Source: Odoribacter sp. (GTDB lineage Bacteria > Bacteroidota > Bacteroidia > Bacteroidales > Muribaculaceae). Taken from it: a stretch of DNA of 49,409 nucleotides. Location: assembly GCA_023663145.1 (NCBI GenBank), contig JAMPHZ010000020.1, positions 1 through 49,409 on the forward strand. Direction: 5' to 3'. Below are positions 31,668-40,432 of this stretch, one piece after another. A model generated the notes under the pieces. That model saw only the letters and a list, made by a program, of their open reading frames with translations, was not told where the DNA came from and searched no databases. The translations under genes were made by a program, and so were the position numbers. Every line of letters starts with the position of its first letter. The first letter of the stretch is position 1.

Positions 31668-34565
31668 ATGAAAGCGATTGTCAAACTTTTGATAACCTTG
31701 GCGGCGCTGATCATATGCTCCGCAGATGCCCGGGCATCATTCCCCCGGGTACGTAATTTCTCGCGCAACACCCACGGCGGCGGCACACAAACCTGGGCAA
31801 TCGCAAGCGACGCCCTCGGACAAATGTACTTCGGGAACAAGAACGGACTGCTCACCTTTGACAGCTATTCATGGGATCTTAGCTCCGTAAACAATGGATC
31901 TACTGTAAGAGCGCTTATGCTTGACAAGGAAAATGACCGGTTGTACGCAGGCGCTTCAGACGAATTCGGATATTTCACTCACGACACAATCACAGGACAA
32001 TCACAATACGTAAATCTATCCGATCAATTATCAGCTGAATCAAGGTCATTCAAAGAAATATGGAACATCTTCAAGATCGACGGTAGTCGGGCTGTGTGGT
32101 TCCAGAGTGACAACTGCATATTTTGCTACAACGACCACGGCATCAATACCCTTAACGCTCATGACCGAATAACAGCCTCAGCGGCGATAAACGGCCGTAT
32201 ATATGTAGCAACTGCCCACGGAGGGCTAAGCGAACTCCGCGGAGGCTCCCTTTACCCCGCAGGCGATTGCACTGCATTGGATAACGCGCGCGTGTGCGCT
32301 ATATTACCATATAATAATACTATCATGGCCGTAACAGAATACAACGGCCTGTATATCCTCGTAGACAGCAATTTCATCCGGCTTAACACCGACATCGACA
32401 GTTTCCTAACCTCGTCACAAGTCTTTTGTGCCACCGTATCACCACAGGGCGATTACGCATTTGGTACCGTAAGTAAAGGTGTCGCGATCAAAAACTTCAC
32501 CGATAACAAGACCTCCTATGCCAACATAGAGACAGGCATGCAGAACAACACTGTGTTGTCAGCCTATTTCAGCGATGACGGCAACCTGTGGCTTGGACTT
32601 GACAACGGCATTGATATGGTCAACTATACTTCCCCGTTCTACAGTCTTCTCGGATCAGTCACAACCTATGGCGCCGGCTATATGTCACTTCATAAAGACG
32701 GACTCCTGTATCTCGGCACCAACCAAGGTCTCTTCGCAATGGATTTCCCGTCAGAATCAACACCCGAGCCACCCGAGCTAAAACCCATATTAAGAGGACA
32801 GGTATGGGATATATCGGCAATTGACAATGATGTATTTGTGTGCTCCGATGCAGGCGTCAGTTACGGGAACGGTGTTAAATTCACCAACATAAACAGCCAC
32901 GGCTCAGAGATTCCCGGCTCATGGGCCGCTGCTGAGCTGAAACACCATCCGGGATATGCGCTTGTATCAAGTTATGAGGCTTTCTTCCTCCTCAGGCGCA
33001 ACGGAGAAAGATGGGAGAACCTCGGTTCAGTAGACGGATATAATGATATTGGAGGTCACTTCATAGAGGATAATTACGGCAATATATGGATATCACATTG
33101 GCTCAAAGGCATATATTGTCTTACACTTGACACAACCAAACGCAGATTCTCATCAATACGCTTTTATGACAACAGCAACGGCCTCCCGACCAATCACAAC
33201 ATAGGTGTGATACCTATTGACGGACAGCCGCATTTCCTTACCGAAGGCGGATTCTATAATCTGAGTTCCGACCGCACACGCCTTACTCCCGACTCGGCTT
33301 TAAACTCAATATTCGGAGCGGTCATAGCGCCGCGCATACACATAGCGCCGAACGGTGACATGTGGTGTATCTCCGGCACCTCGGTGAGCGTGGCATCTAA
33401 TAACAGTGACGGTACAATGTCAATTGACTCAGTCACATATTCCCCTATGATCGACGGACTTATACGTGGATTTGACCATTTCAACTTCATAGGAGACCAT
33501 CGGCTTATAGTCTCGATGCAAGACGGATTCTATGACATCAATCTCAACCGTCGACGCGACGAACCTGAGTCATGTGACGTATTTTTCAAGTCGTTGCAGA
33601 TGCAGGGCGACACAACAATCACATTATGCCCCCACCATCTTAACCGGCAGATTACAATACCTTATGACCTGAACTCCCTCCTTATAGAGGCTGTCGCACC
33701 GGAATATCGCGACGACCGCGTTGTAATGTACAGTTTTTATCTCGAAAACTACGATTCAGACTGGAGCACCTGGTCGACATCGGCAGCCAAGGAATACACA
33801 CATCTGCTCGAAGGCGAATACGTGATGCGCGTCAAGGCTCTGAATCCGCTCACCCGCACTGTCAACGAACGGGTCATGCAATTCTCGATACTCCCGCCAT
33901 GGTACAGATCTACCACTGCCAAAGTCATATACCTGATTCTAACTTTGATATTGCTGTATTTCAGCTATAAGGCCGTTAAAAGCGTGTCGCTGCGGGCATC
34001 AAGGCGTGTCGCATCCCGCAAAGAACAGGAACTCGAGACCATGCGACGTCACGCCAAGGAAGAATCATTGCTCAAGGATTACGAAATCGCAGAGCTGAAA
34101 GGGCGTCAACTTGAGCTTGACATACGACATAAGACAGAGGAATTAAGCAACATAACCATGAATGTCGTACGCAAGAATGAAATATTGCTTGACATCTCAA
34201 ACCGCCTCGATAAGATAGCCGCAAACGATATAGCGCCCGACGTTCAGCGCCAGATCAACCGCATAAAATCGCTTATACGCGAAAATATAAGCCACGACGA
34301 TGACTGGCGCAACTTCATGCATAACTTCGACGCCGCTTACGAGGATTTCACGCACAATCTGCAGGCCCTTCATCCCGGTCTGACTCCCACTGAATTAAGA
34401 GTCTGCTGCTACCTTAAAATGGGACTCAGCAGCAAAGAGATAGCCCCACTTTTCAATATATCATACCGGAGCGTTGAGATGACGCGTTACCGGCTGCGTA
34501 AGAAACTTAATCTCGCACGCGAGACATCGCTCACCGAATATCTGCAGAACATCACCAGCCATTAA
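31668..34565 (+). CDS. Membrane sensor with LuxR-type DNA-binding domain, regulator of the glucan locus
   Basis: With the start at MKAIVKLLI the protein has 965 residues: a signal peptide/first membrane anchor, then a large periplasmic two-bladed beta-propeller sensor of two-component-regulator propeller repeats (GNLWLGLDNGIDMVNY, GNIWISHWLKGIYCL). A Y_Y_Y domain follows (MYSFYLENYDSDWSTWS), then a membrane helix near 751-768 (VIYLILTLILLYFSY), a coiled coil, and a LuxR-type helix-turn-helix at the C-terminus (LTPTELRVCCYLKMGLSSKE). The architecture is like hybrid two-component sensors but without kinase and receiver. It would bind glucan oligosaccharides in the periplasm and activate susC directly from the membrane. 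It is divergent from susC. Confidence 0.85.
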   Translation: MKAIVKLLITLAALIICSADARASFPRVRNFSRNTHGGGTQTWAIASDALGQMYFGNKNGLLTFDSYSWDLSSVNNGSTVRALMLDKENDRLYAGASDEFGYFTHDTITGQSQYVNLSDQLSAESRSFKEIWNIFKIDGSRAVWFQSDNCIFCYNDHGINTLNAHDRITASAAINGRIYVATAHGGLSELRGGSLYPAGDCTALDNARVCAILPYNNTIMAVTEYNGLYILVDSNFIRLNTDIDSFLTSSQVFCATVSPQGDYAFGTVSKGVAIKNFTDNKTSYANIETGMQNNTVLSAYFSDDGNLWLGLDNGIDMVNYTSPFYSLLGSVTTYGAGYMSLHKDGLLYLGTNQGLFAMDFPSESTPEPPELKPILRGQVWDISAIDNDVFVCSDAGVSYGNGVKFTNINSHGSEIPGSWAAAELKHHPGYALVSSYEAFFLLRRNGERWENLGSVDGYNDIGGHFIEDNYGNIWISHWLKGIYCLTLDTTKRRFSSIRFYDNSNGLPTNHNIGVIPIDGQPHFLTEGGFYNLSSDRTRLTPDSALNSIFGAVIAPRIHIAPNGDMWCISGTSVSVASNNSDGTMSIDSVTYSPMIDGLIRGFDHFNFIGDHRLIVSMQDGFYDINLNRRRDEPESCDVFFKSLQMQGDTTITLCPHHLNRQITIPYDLNSLLIEAVAPEYRDDRVVMYSFYLENYDSDWSTWSTSAAKEYTHLLEGEYVMRVKALNPLTRTVNERVMQFSILPPWYRSTTAKVIYLILTLILLYFSYKAVKSVSLRASRRVASRKEQELETMRRHAKEESLLKDYEIAELKGRQLELDIRHKTEELSNITMNVVRKNEILLDISNRLDKIAANDIAPDVQRQINRIKSLIRENISHDDDWRNFMHNFDAAYEDFTHNLQALHPGLTPTELRVCCYLKMGLSSKEIAPLFNISYRSVEMTRYRLRKKLNLARETSLTEYLQNITSH

Positions 34566-34595
34566 GCGGAACACCACCATAAGATTCACTTGTAA

Positions 34596-35675
34596 ATGAC
34601 AAAAAAAGTAAAGAAAAAGAATAAACGCCGCATACCTGCCATGCTGTCGTTTATAATCACATTCCTCATAATTGGAGCCGCAGCTGCGGTACACAACAGC
34701 CGCTATTTCGGTCACACTCTCGGTAAAAACAACAGTGTCGGCACTGAAACTGTATCAGGAAGTGAAGATATAATAAACACCACCGAGATTGGTAAGGACA
34801 TAAACGGATATGCAGGCCCAGTACCATTGGAGATACACATGAAAAACGGCCGCATTGACTCTATCCACGTTCTCACCAACAGCGAATCACCCGGCTTCTT
34901 CAACCGCCTTATTAAAAACGGATACCTTCATTCATGGGACGGCATGACACCACAGGAAGCGCTTGCAGCCAATATTGATGCCGTCTCGGGTGCCACTTTT
35001 TCATCCAACGGCGTGAAAGACAATGTGCACGCAGCCATGACATACCTGCTTGACACTCCGGCCACAGAAAGCGACAACACTGAATCATTTGAATGGAAAC
35101 TGCTTGCGGCCATTGTGGTGATACTCACCGCCGCTCTTATACCGCTGAAAGTACATGACAGAAGATTCCGCATCGCACAGCAACTGCTCAACGTAGGAGT
35201 CCTCGGCTTTTGGTGCGGCACATTTATCGACTACGCCATGCTGCTGAAATTCTTCTCATCAGGTCTTACAATGTCATTGGCAACGGCAGTTACTGTGCTA
35301 CTGCTGATCGTAGGATTCATATACCCTCTGTTCGGAAAGGCAAACTATTATTGCACTTGGGTGTGCCCGTTCGGCTCCATACAGGAACTTGCAGGACTGA
35401 CCCGCAAAAAGAAATGGCATATCGGCTCACGCACAGCCCGTATTCTTGACAATGCAAGACAGGCTCTGTGGCTCGCACTCACCCTGCTTCTGTTTATCGG
35501 CGCCGGCACAGCATGGATTGACAACGAGATATTCACAGCATTTATCGTCGAAAGCGCTTCCTGGTTCGTCATAGGCGCCGGAATCTTGTTTATTGTGCTG
35601 TCTATATTCGTGCAACGGCCTTTCTGCAGGTTTATATGCCCTACTGGATCTCTCCTTAAAATTACAAGTATCTGA
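34596..35675 (+). CDS. FMN-binding, NapH/NosR-like 4Fe-4S membrane protein
   Basis: The 359-residue protein has a basic N-terminus and one membrane helix. An extracytoplasmic FMN-binding domain (about 50-155) carries the flavinylation motif SGATFS (131-136), which ApbE-type enzymes modify with FMN on the last Ser/Thr. Several membrane helices from about 166 onward hold two cysteine motifs, CTWVCPFG and CRFICPTG, typical of NapH/NosR polyferredoxins. It probably moves electrons through the membrane to an outside acceptor. It starts 30 bases after the regulator and is followed 12 bases later by an exported nitroreductase, a likely partner. The usual extra ferredoxin cluster (CxxCxxC) was not seen. 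Confidence 0.8.
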   Translation: MTKKVKKKNKRRIPAMLSFIITFLIIGAAAAVHNSRYFGHTLGKNNSVGTETVSGSEDIINTTEIGKDINGYAGPVPLEIHMKNGRIDSIHVLTNSESPGFFNRLIKNGYLHSWDGMTPQEALAANIDAVSGATFSSNGVKDNVHAAMTYLLDTPATESDNTESFEWKLLAAIVVILTAALIPLKVHDRRFRIAQQLLNVGVLGFWCGTFIDYAMLLKFFSSGLTMSLATAVTVLLLIVGFIYPLFGKANYYCTWVCPFGSIQELAGLTRKKKWHIGSRTARILDNARQALWLALTLLLFIGAGTAWIDNEIFTAFIVESASWFVIGAGILFIVLSIFVQRPFCRFICPTGSLLKITSI

Positions 35676-35687
35676 AAAATATACAAT

Positions 35688-36329
35688 ATGAAAGCAAATT
35701 ATTGGATAATGCTGCTTCTTGGAGTGGCATTGGTGACAGTATCGGTGCGCCTTGCCATGGCCTCCAATGACAACAACATAGATAAGCAACCTGAAAATAC
35801 AAACGGCATGGATGCCATTGAATGCATCATGACCCGCACAAGTGTACGCCAATATTCCGACAAAGCTGTGCCTGACAGCATAATCGAACGTATTCTCCGC
35901 GCAGGTATGGCAGCGCCCACTGCCGTCAACCGGCAGCCCTGGTTTTTTGTACTTATAAAGAGTCGGGCGGCACTTGACAGTCTCGCCGCAGGTTTCCCCT
36001 ACAGCAAGATGCTGACAGAAGCAGCGTTTGCCGTTGCAGTGTGCGCCGACATGAACCGTACACTCGACAGCGATACCCGGGAAATAGGAAATTGGGCCCT
36101 TGACTGCTCGGCGGCCTCTGAAAACATGTTGCTTGCCGCACATGCTCTTGGCTTGGGCGGCGTGTGGTGTGGCATATATCCGCAGAAAGAACGGGCTGCC
36201 AAACTAACCGAAATTCTTGACCTGCCTGCCAATCTGGAGCCGTTCAGTATCCTGTCTTTCGGATACCCGGCAGCGGCCACTACCCCTAAACAGAAATGGG
36301 ATCCGGCCAAAATTATCACAATTGATTAA
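35688..36329 (+). CDS. Exported nitroreductase-family flavoprotein
   Basis: 213 residues with an N-terminal membrane/signal segment (YWIMLLLGVALVTVSV) followed by a nitroreductase fold: IECIMTRTSVRQYSDKAV, AGMAAPTAVNRQPWFFVLI (FMN phosphate region), DCSAASENMLLAAHALGLGGVWCGIYP, and FSILSFGYPA. Most nitroreductases are cytoplasmic; the signal suggests action in the periplasm. It sits 12 bases after the flavin/Fe-S membrane protein, which could feed it electrons. The substrate is unknown. Confidence 0.85.
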   Translation: MKANYWIMLLLGVALVTVSVRLAMASNDNNIDKQPENTNGMDAIECIMTRTSVRQYSDKAVPDSIIERILRAGMAAPTAVNRQPWFFVLIKSRAALDSLAAGFPYSKMLTEAAFAVAVCADMNRTLDSDTREIGNWALDCSAASENMLLAAHALGLGGVWCGIYPQKERAAKLTEILDLPANLEPFSILSFGYPAAATTPKQKWDPAKIITID

Positions 36330-36346
36330 CCGGCTGACTACGTAAT

Positions 36347-36781
36347 TTACCAATCAGGCGACACAAGGGCTTGAGCCGCGAGGTAATATACCTTGGAGCC
36401 AAACCCTTGAATTGTGCCACGGCACACAGCCGAAAGCAACGAGCGGTGTCTGAATTCCTCCCGGGCGGCCACATTTGATATATGCACCTCTATAACAGGT
36501 AAATGTATTGAGGCAACAGCATCACGCAGCGCTACGGAAGTGTGACTGTAACCTCCGGCATTGATTATAACAGCATCCGCCGGATCCTCGCCATAAGCAG
36601 CCTGCTGCACATAGTCGACAAGGTCACCCTCATGATTTGACTGCACCCACAGGAACTGTTCAGCCGGCATGAGTTCACCAAGGCGCCCGGCTATAGAGTC
36701 AAGCGTCATTGACCCGTAAATTTCCGGCTCCCGCACCCCAAGCAGATTGAGATTCGGACCGTTTATTATCAGAATCTTCAT
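36347..36781 (-). CDS. aroQ: Type II 3-dehydroquinate dehydratase
   Basis: Third enzyme of the shikimate pathway, converting 3-dehydroquinate to 3-dehydroshikimate in the cytoplasm as a dodecamer. The 144-residue protein has IINGPNLNLLGVREPEIYG with catalytic Arg17 and Tyr22, SNHEGDLVDYVQ, INAGGYSHTSVALRDA, and the site around His100 (EVHISNVAAREEFRHRS). Its length is typical. It overlaps the mrp stop by 4 bases and is last in the LRR-trmB-mrp-aroQ chain. It converges with the nitroreductase gene with only 17 bases between. Confidence 0.96.
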   Translation of the reverse strand: MKILIINGPNLNLLGVREPEIYGSMTLDSIAGRLGELMPAEQFLWVQSNHEGDLVDYVQQAAYGEDPADAVIINAGGYSHTSVALRDAVASIHLPVIEVHISNVAAREEFRHRSLLSAVCRGTIQGFGSKVYYLAAQALVSPDW

Positions 36782-37887
36782 TTAACGCTTACTTTTACCG
36801 TTGGAGGCAGATTATCATTACGCTCGTCAACAGCTTCCACCACCACATGGGCAAGGTGCATGAAAGCCGGTGAGGCAACTCCATGTGCATCAGCAACGAT
36901 AGGTAAGCCGGCATCATTATGGTCTCCGACCTCTGCTATCAGAGGAATGCGGGCAAGCATAGGAACATCAAATTCAGACGCTACACGATCGACCGAAGCA
37001 TCATTGCCGAAGATATAATAACGTTCTTCAGGATGGGGAGCAGGAGTGAACCACGCCATATTGTCAACAATACCGAGCACAGGCACATTTATCTTAGGCT
37101 CCCTGAACATCGCGATACCCTTGCGGGCATCGGCAAGCGCCACCTCCTGAGGGGTCGTCACCACCAATGCTCCGGTGATACCCAAAGTCTGTACCAATGT
37201 CAGATGGATATCGCTTGTACCTGGAGGCATGTCAATGAGAAAATAGTCAAGATCTCCCCAATCAGCCTGCTCAATAAGTTGCTTCAGGGCATTTGATGCC
37301 ATTGAGCCGCGCCATAGAGCAGCTTTCGACGGATCTATGACCAAGCCTATGGATAAAAGTTTCACGCCATAGCGCTCTACAGGTATAATAAGATCACGAC
37401 CCTCTACATTGTGCATGTAAAGCTGTTCATTCTCGATGCCGAACATGCGCGGGACTGACGGGCCGAAGATATCTGCGTCAAGCAATCCCACCTTGTATCC
37501 TTCGGCAGCGAGTGCAACCGCGAGGTTTGCTGCCACAGTCGATTTTCCTACACCTCCTTTACCTGATGACACAGCCACTATATTCTTCACCCCGGGAAGG
37601 GCAGGCGGAGCGACGGGTATCTTGGCTGCCGGGCGAGCCTTTACAGAAATGTCAACCTTAACCGCCGGATCAACGAAAGCGTGAATCGCGCTCTCAGCAG
37701 CCTTCACAAGCGATTTAACAAAAGGATCGGTAGTGCGGTCAAAGATGAGCGAGAACGACACACTGTCGCCATCAATGCGCATGTCATCTTCAACAAAGCC
37801 CTCGGCTACTATATTTTCAGTATGACCGGGATATTTTACACGCTCGAGAGCGTCAAGAATCAATTTTGGATAAAGAGTCTGCATCAT
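36778..37887 (-). CDS. mrp: Mrp/ApbC-type P-loop ATPase (iron-sulfur cluster carrier)
   Basis: Cytoplasmic ATPase that carries or assembles Fe-S clusters. The 369-residue protein has an N-terminal MIP18/DUF59 domain (residues 1-90), a deviant Walker A SSGKGGVGKST (about 107-117), DADIFGPSVPRMFG, and IDMPPGTSDIHLTL. At the usual position of the CxxC cluster motif it reads NMAWFTPAPHPEERYYIFG, without cysteines. It overlaps trmB by 35 bases and aroQ by 4. Two ATGs in a row open the frame, and either could start it. Confidence 0.94.
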   Translation of the reverse strand: MMQTLYPKLILDALERVKYPGHTENIVAEGFVEDDMRIDGDSVSFSLIFDRTTDPFVKSLVKAAESAIHAFVDPAVKVDISVKARPAAKIPVAPPALPGVKNIVAVSSGKGGVGKSTVAANLAVALAAEGYKVGLLDADIFGPSVPRMFGIENEQLYMHNVEGRDLIIPVERYGVKLLSIGLVIDPSKAALWRGSMASNALKQLIEQADWGDLDYFLIDMPPGTSDIHLTLVQTLGITGALVVTTPQEVALADARKGIAMFREPKINVPVLGIVDNMAWFTPAPHPEERYYIFGNDASVDRVASEFDVPMLARIPLIAEVGDHNDAGLPIVADAHGVASPAFMHLAHVVVEAVDERNDNLPPTVKVSVK

Positions 37888-38677
37888 TCAGTTTCTGAAG
37901 TTGAGGTGTGAGTTCGCTTTGCTGTATATATCCGCGAGAATAGCTGCGGTATGTATCATGCTCGAAATCATCGGTGGGCTCGGAGAGCCTTACCGATTGA
38001 TCAGGAATAGCGAATACAAGATATTTTATAGTAAGACCTCGGGCAAGCCACTGTGCCTCGTAATGGGTGCGGATTCCCAATATCGGATCATCAGCCAATG
38101 ACGGGGTATGATAAAGATCGCTTGTATCCACCTTCACGTCACAGCCGTTAAGGGTCGCCATAGCCTTGGTATAAGCATAGAGGAACGGACTGTCAGTCTT
38201 GAGGCAGATTTCAGCGCCCTGCGCACACACACGGCGGTAAAGATCCACAAATCGTGTACCGGTAAGACGCTTGGTCGCTTTCTTCATCTGCGGATCAGGG
38301 AATGTAATCCAAAGCCGCGATATTTCTCCGGGCGCGAAAAATGCGTCAAGCAACTCTATTGAGGTGCGCACGAATGCAACATTTGTCAAGCCCAGGTCGC
38401 GTGCCAGGGTTGCACCAGAATGCATTCGCGCCCCCTTGATATCTATACCTATGAAATTCATTTGCGGGAACATACGGGCAAGGCCAACGGTATACTCTCC
38501 TTTGCCACATCCCAGCTCCACTACTATAGGATTGTCATTGCCGAAGAAATCACGTCCCCATTTGCCGCGTAGCGGAAACGAGTCGAAACCCTGTTCCTTA
38601 AGACGGCACCAGGGATATTGAAAGACCAGATCAATGGTCTCCATTTCAGCAAACTTGCTCAGTTTATTTTTACCCAT
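37853..38677 (-). CDS. trmB: tRNA (guanine-N7-)-methyltransferase TrmB
   Basis: TrmB methylates G46 in the variable loop of tRNAs using S-adenosylmethionine. The 274-residue protein has the SAM motif VVELGCGKGEYTVGLA, FIGIDIKGARM, the family signature WITFPDPQMKKATKRLTG, and ICLKTDSPFLY. The C-terminal extension (about 40 residues after the core) overlaps the mrp start by 35 bases. Its ATG overlaps the TGA of the preceding LRR gene. Confidence 0.95.
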   Translation of the reverse strand: MGKNKLSKFAEMETIDLVFQYPWCRLKEQGFDSFPLRGKWGRDFFGNDNPIVVELGCGKGEYTVGLARMFPQMNFIGIDIKGARMHSGATLARDLGLTNVAFVRTSIELLDAFFAPGEISRLWITFPDPQMKKATKRLTGTRFVDLYRRVCAQGAEICLKTDSPFLYAYTKAMATLNGCDVKVDTSDLYHTPSLADDPILGIRTHYEAQWLARGLTIKYLVFAIPDQSVRLSEPTDDFEHDTYRSYSRGYIQQSELTPQLQKLNDADSLSKIDS

Positions 38678-40170
38678 CAGTTTTTGGCGATTTTTATTGA
38701 CGCGGGACCGGCCCCGTTGATTCTGGCCACTATCAGATATACAGAACGGGCGGGAAGCGAAGTTGCATCAATAATCATGCGGCCCGATGCATCGGCCGAT
38801 ACCGAAGGCAACATCTGCGTTCCGTCCACATCATATACAGTGACCGCGGTCAGGTCTATTCCTGTATACTCCACTATAATCATATTCCCGTCAAAACAGG
38901 CGCGTATCACGGCATCTGCAACAGGCGACTCAACATCGGTAATGCCGCTCACGCCCGTGATTCTGAATTCTTGCCATTGGGGAGTAGCCCGGTAGTTGTC
39001 CACAGCTTCTTCAGGAACATAAAGGTCTACATTGGTCTGATCGACTCCGGCCCAAACATTCTCGCCGGTAGCGGGGACCTGCGACACGCCAAGATTTATT
39101 GTTGACAGCCCGGTCATATTTTCCATGGCTGCATCGCCAACGTATTCAAGCGCCGGTGGCAGCGTGATTGTCGAAACCTGAGTGAGTCCGCTCAGAGCAT
39201 GTCGGCCTATATGTGTTACGTCAGGATTGAACATGACTGTAGTATCCATTGAGACATTCTTGGTATAAGCGTAATCTGGAACTACCGCCGCACGGTCAGA
39301 AAAATGCATGTCAACTAATTCAGGACACTCAAACACAATACCGGCGCCAAGCGTACGCGCACTGCCGAGATTTACAGACTTCAGATTAGGCATACGCGCA
39401 AATGCCCAATCTTCTACTGACTCAAGCTCCCGACAATCGGCAAGATCCACATCGGTAAGACCGGCCTCTATGAACGCCTCTGCGCCTATATCAGTAAGAT
39501 TTCTACCAAATGAAAACTCTGACAATACTCCGCAAAGAGCAAAAGCACGGGAGCCGATTGACTCTACCTTATCAGAACCGATAACTGCTGCAAGCGATGG
39601 ACAGGCATTGAAAGCATACGCAGGAACAGCGAGCGGGACATTAATCGAGACCGAGGCAAGAATAGGACAACCTGCAAACGTCGCCTCACCGATGTTTGAT
39701 GTTGATATTGACACCTCTGTCAGCTCAGCACAATTCGAAAATGCGCCAATACCCATCTCGGCTATATTTGCCGGAAGCTCTATTGACCGTAAGGCACTGC
39801 CTGCAAAAGCTGCATCACCGATAGATATGGAGCCCGAAGCCGGCAGAATCAATTTCTCAATCCTTGATGATACAAATATGGAAGACGGTATACGGCCGGC
39901 CTTATGCTCCGACACGCCACGCAGGCGGTTGCCGGAATAAGCCACAATCGAAACCTCAGACAGATCAAGTGTTCGCAGAGCAGGCATTGAAGTGTCAATA
40001 AAATCAAGATCGACAGCGTTTATTGACCCTTTTATTGTCAAAGCAGAAACCTGTTGATAATCGGCAACCACCGAGGCAAGGTTACCGGGTGTAGCCTCCA
40101 CTACCACCGCACCGGCAGTGGCAATACCAGAGAGGAACATGGAAAGAAGAGAAATGAGAGACTTTGCCAT
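38677..40170 (-). CDS. BspA-like leucine-rich-repeat surface protein
   Basis: 497 residues with a signal peptide (cut near GAVV). About a dozen LRR_5/BspA-type repeats of roughly 23 residues follow (IGDAAFAGSALRSIELPANI, MGIGAFSNCAELTEVSIS, IGRHALSGLTQVSTITLPP). A C-terminal beta domain resembles a T9SS tail (AVTVYDVDGTQMLPS, ARSVYLIVARINGAG). BspA-like proteins mediate binding to host or bacterial surfaces. It is first in a chain with three housekeeping genes and overlaps trmB by one base, so it shares their transcript. Confidence 0.82.
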   Translation of the reverse strand: MAKSLISLLSMFLSGIATAGAVVVEATPGNLASVVADYQQVSALTIKGSINAVDLDFIDTSMPALRTLDLSEVSIVAYSGNRLRGVSEHKAGRIPSSIFVSSRIEKLILPASGSISIGDAAFAGSALRSIELPANIAEMGIGAFSNCAELTEVSISTSNIGEATFAGCPILASVSINVPLAVPAYAFNACPSLAAVIGSDKVESIGSRAFALCGVLSEFSFGRNLTDIGAEAFIEAGLTDVDLADCRELESVEDWAFARMPNLKSVNLGSARTLGAGIVFECPELVDMHFSDRAAVVPDYAYTKNVSMDTTVMFNPDVTHIGRHALSGLTQVSTITLPPALEYVGDAAMENMTGLSTINLGVSQVPATGENVWAGVDQTNVDLYVPEEAVDNYRATPQWQEFRITGVSGITDVESPVADAVIRACFDGNMIIVEYTGIDLTAVTVYDVDGTQMLPSVSADASGRMIIDATSLPARSVYLIVARINGAGPASIKIAKN

Positions 40171-40202
40171 TGAAAAAAATTAGATGTCGGTAAATTAACG
40201 TG

Positions 40203-40210
40203 CAAAGGTA
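40203..40210 (-). promoter_or_regulatory. Promoter -7 box of the LRR-trmB-mrp-aroQ chain
   Basis: TACCTTTG on the - strand, 33-40 bases before the LRR start, fits TAnnTTTG. Confidence 0.6.
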
Positions 40211-40377
40211 CACTTTTTTTCGCAAAAAGCCTAATCGGCAATGGCTTGACATTTATAAAAAAGGTAAAAAGTAGATGTTATCGCACTAAAAAACACATAG
40301 TGATATGGATGCATCAGGCCAATTTCTAAATTTCTGTTAAAAAGACATAATTTTATTGTCTTTAAAAATTTTTGGGT

Positions 40378-40385
40378 TACCTTTG
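40378..40385 (+). promoter_or_regulatory. Promoter -7 box of the propeller-amidase operon
   Basis: TACCTTTG fits TAnnTTTG and lies 48 bases before the ATG at 40433. The 40171-40432 gap otherwise contains AT-rich sequence and the opposite promoter. Confidence 0.65.
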
Positions 40386-40432
40386 CCACAGCAACTATTT
40401 TTTAATCCTATATTAACCCTAAAAATCAATCC

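Noticed and set aside
35427..36143. 238-codon - strand frame across the Fe-S protein/nitroreductase junction
   Set aside because: It crosses two real + strand genes, and its composition (many Cys/His/Gly) is typical of an antisense shadow.
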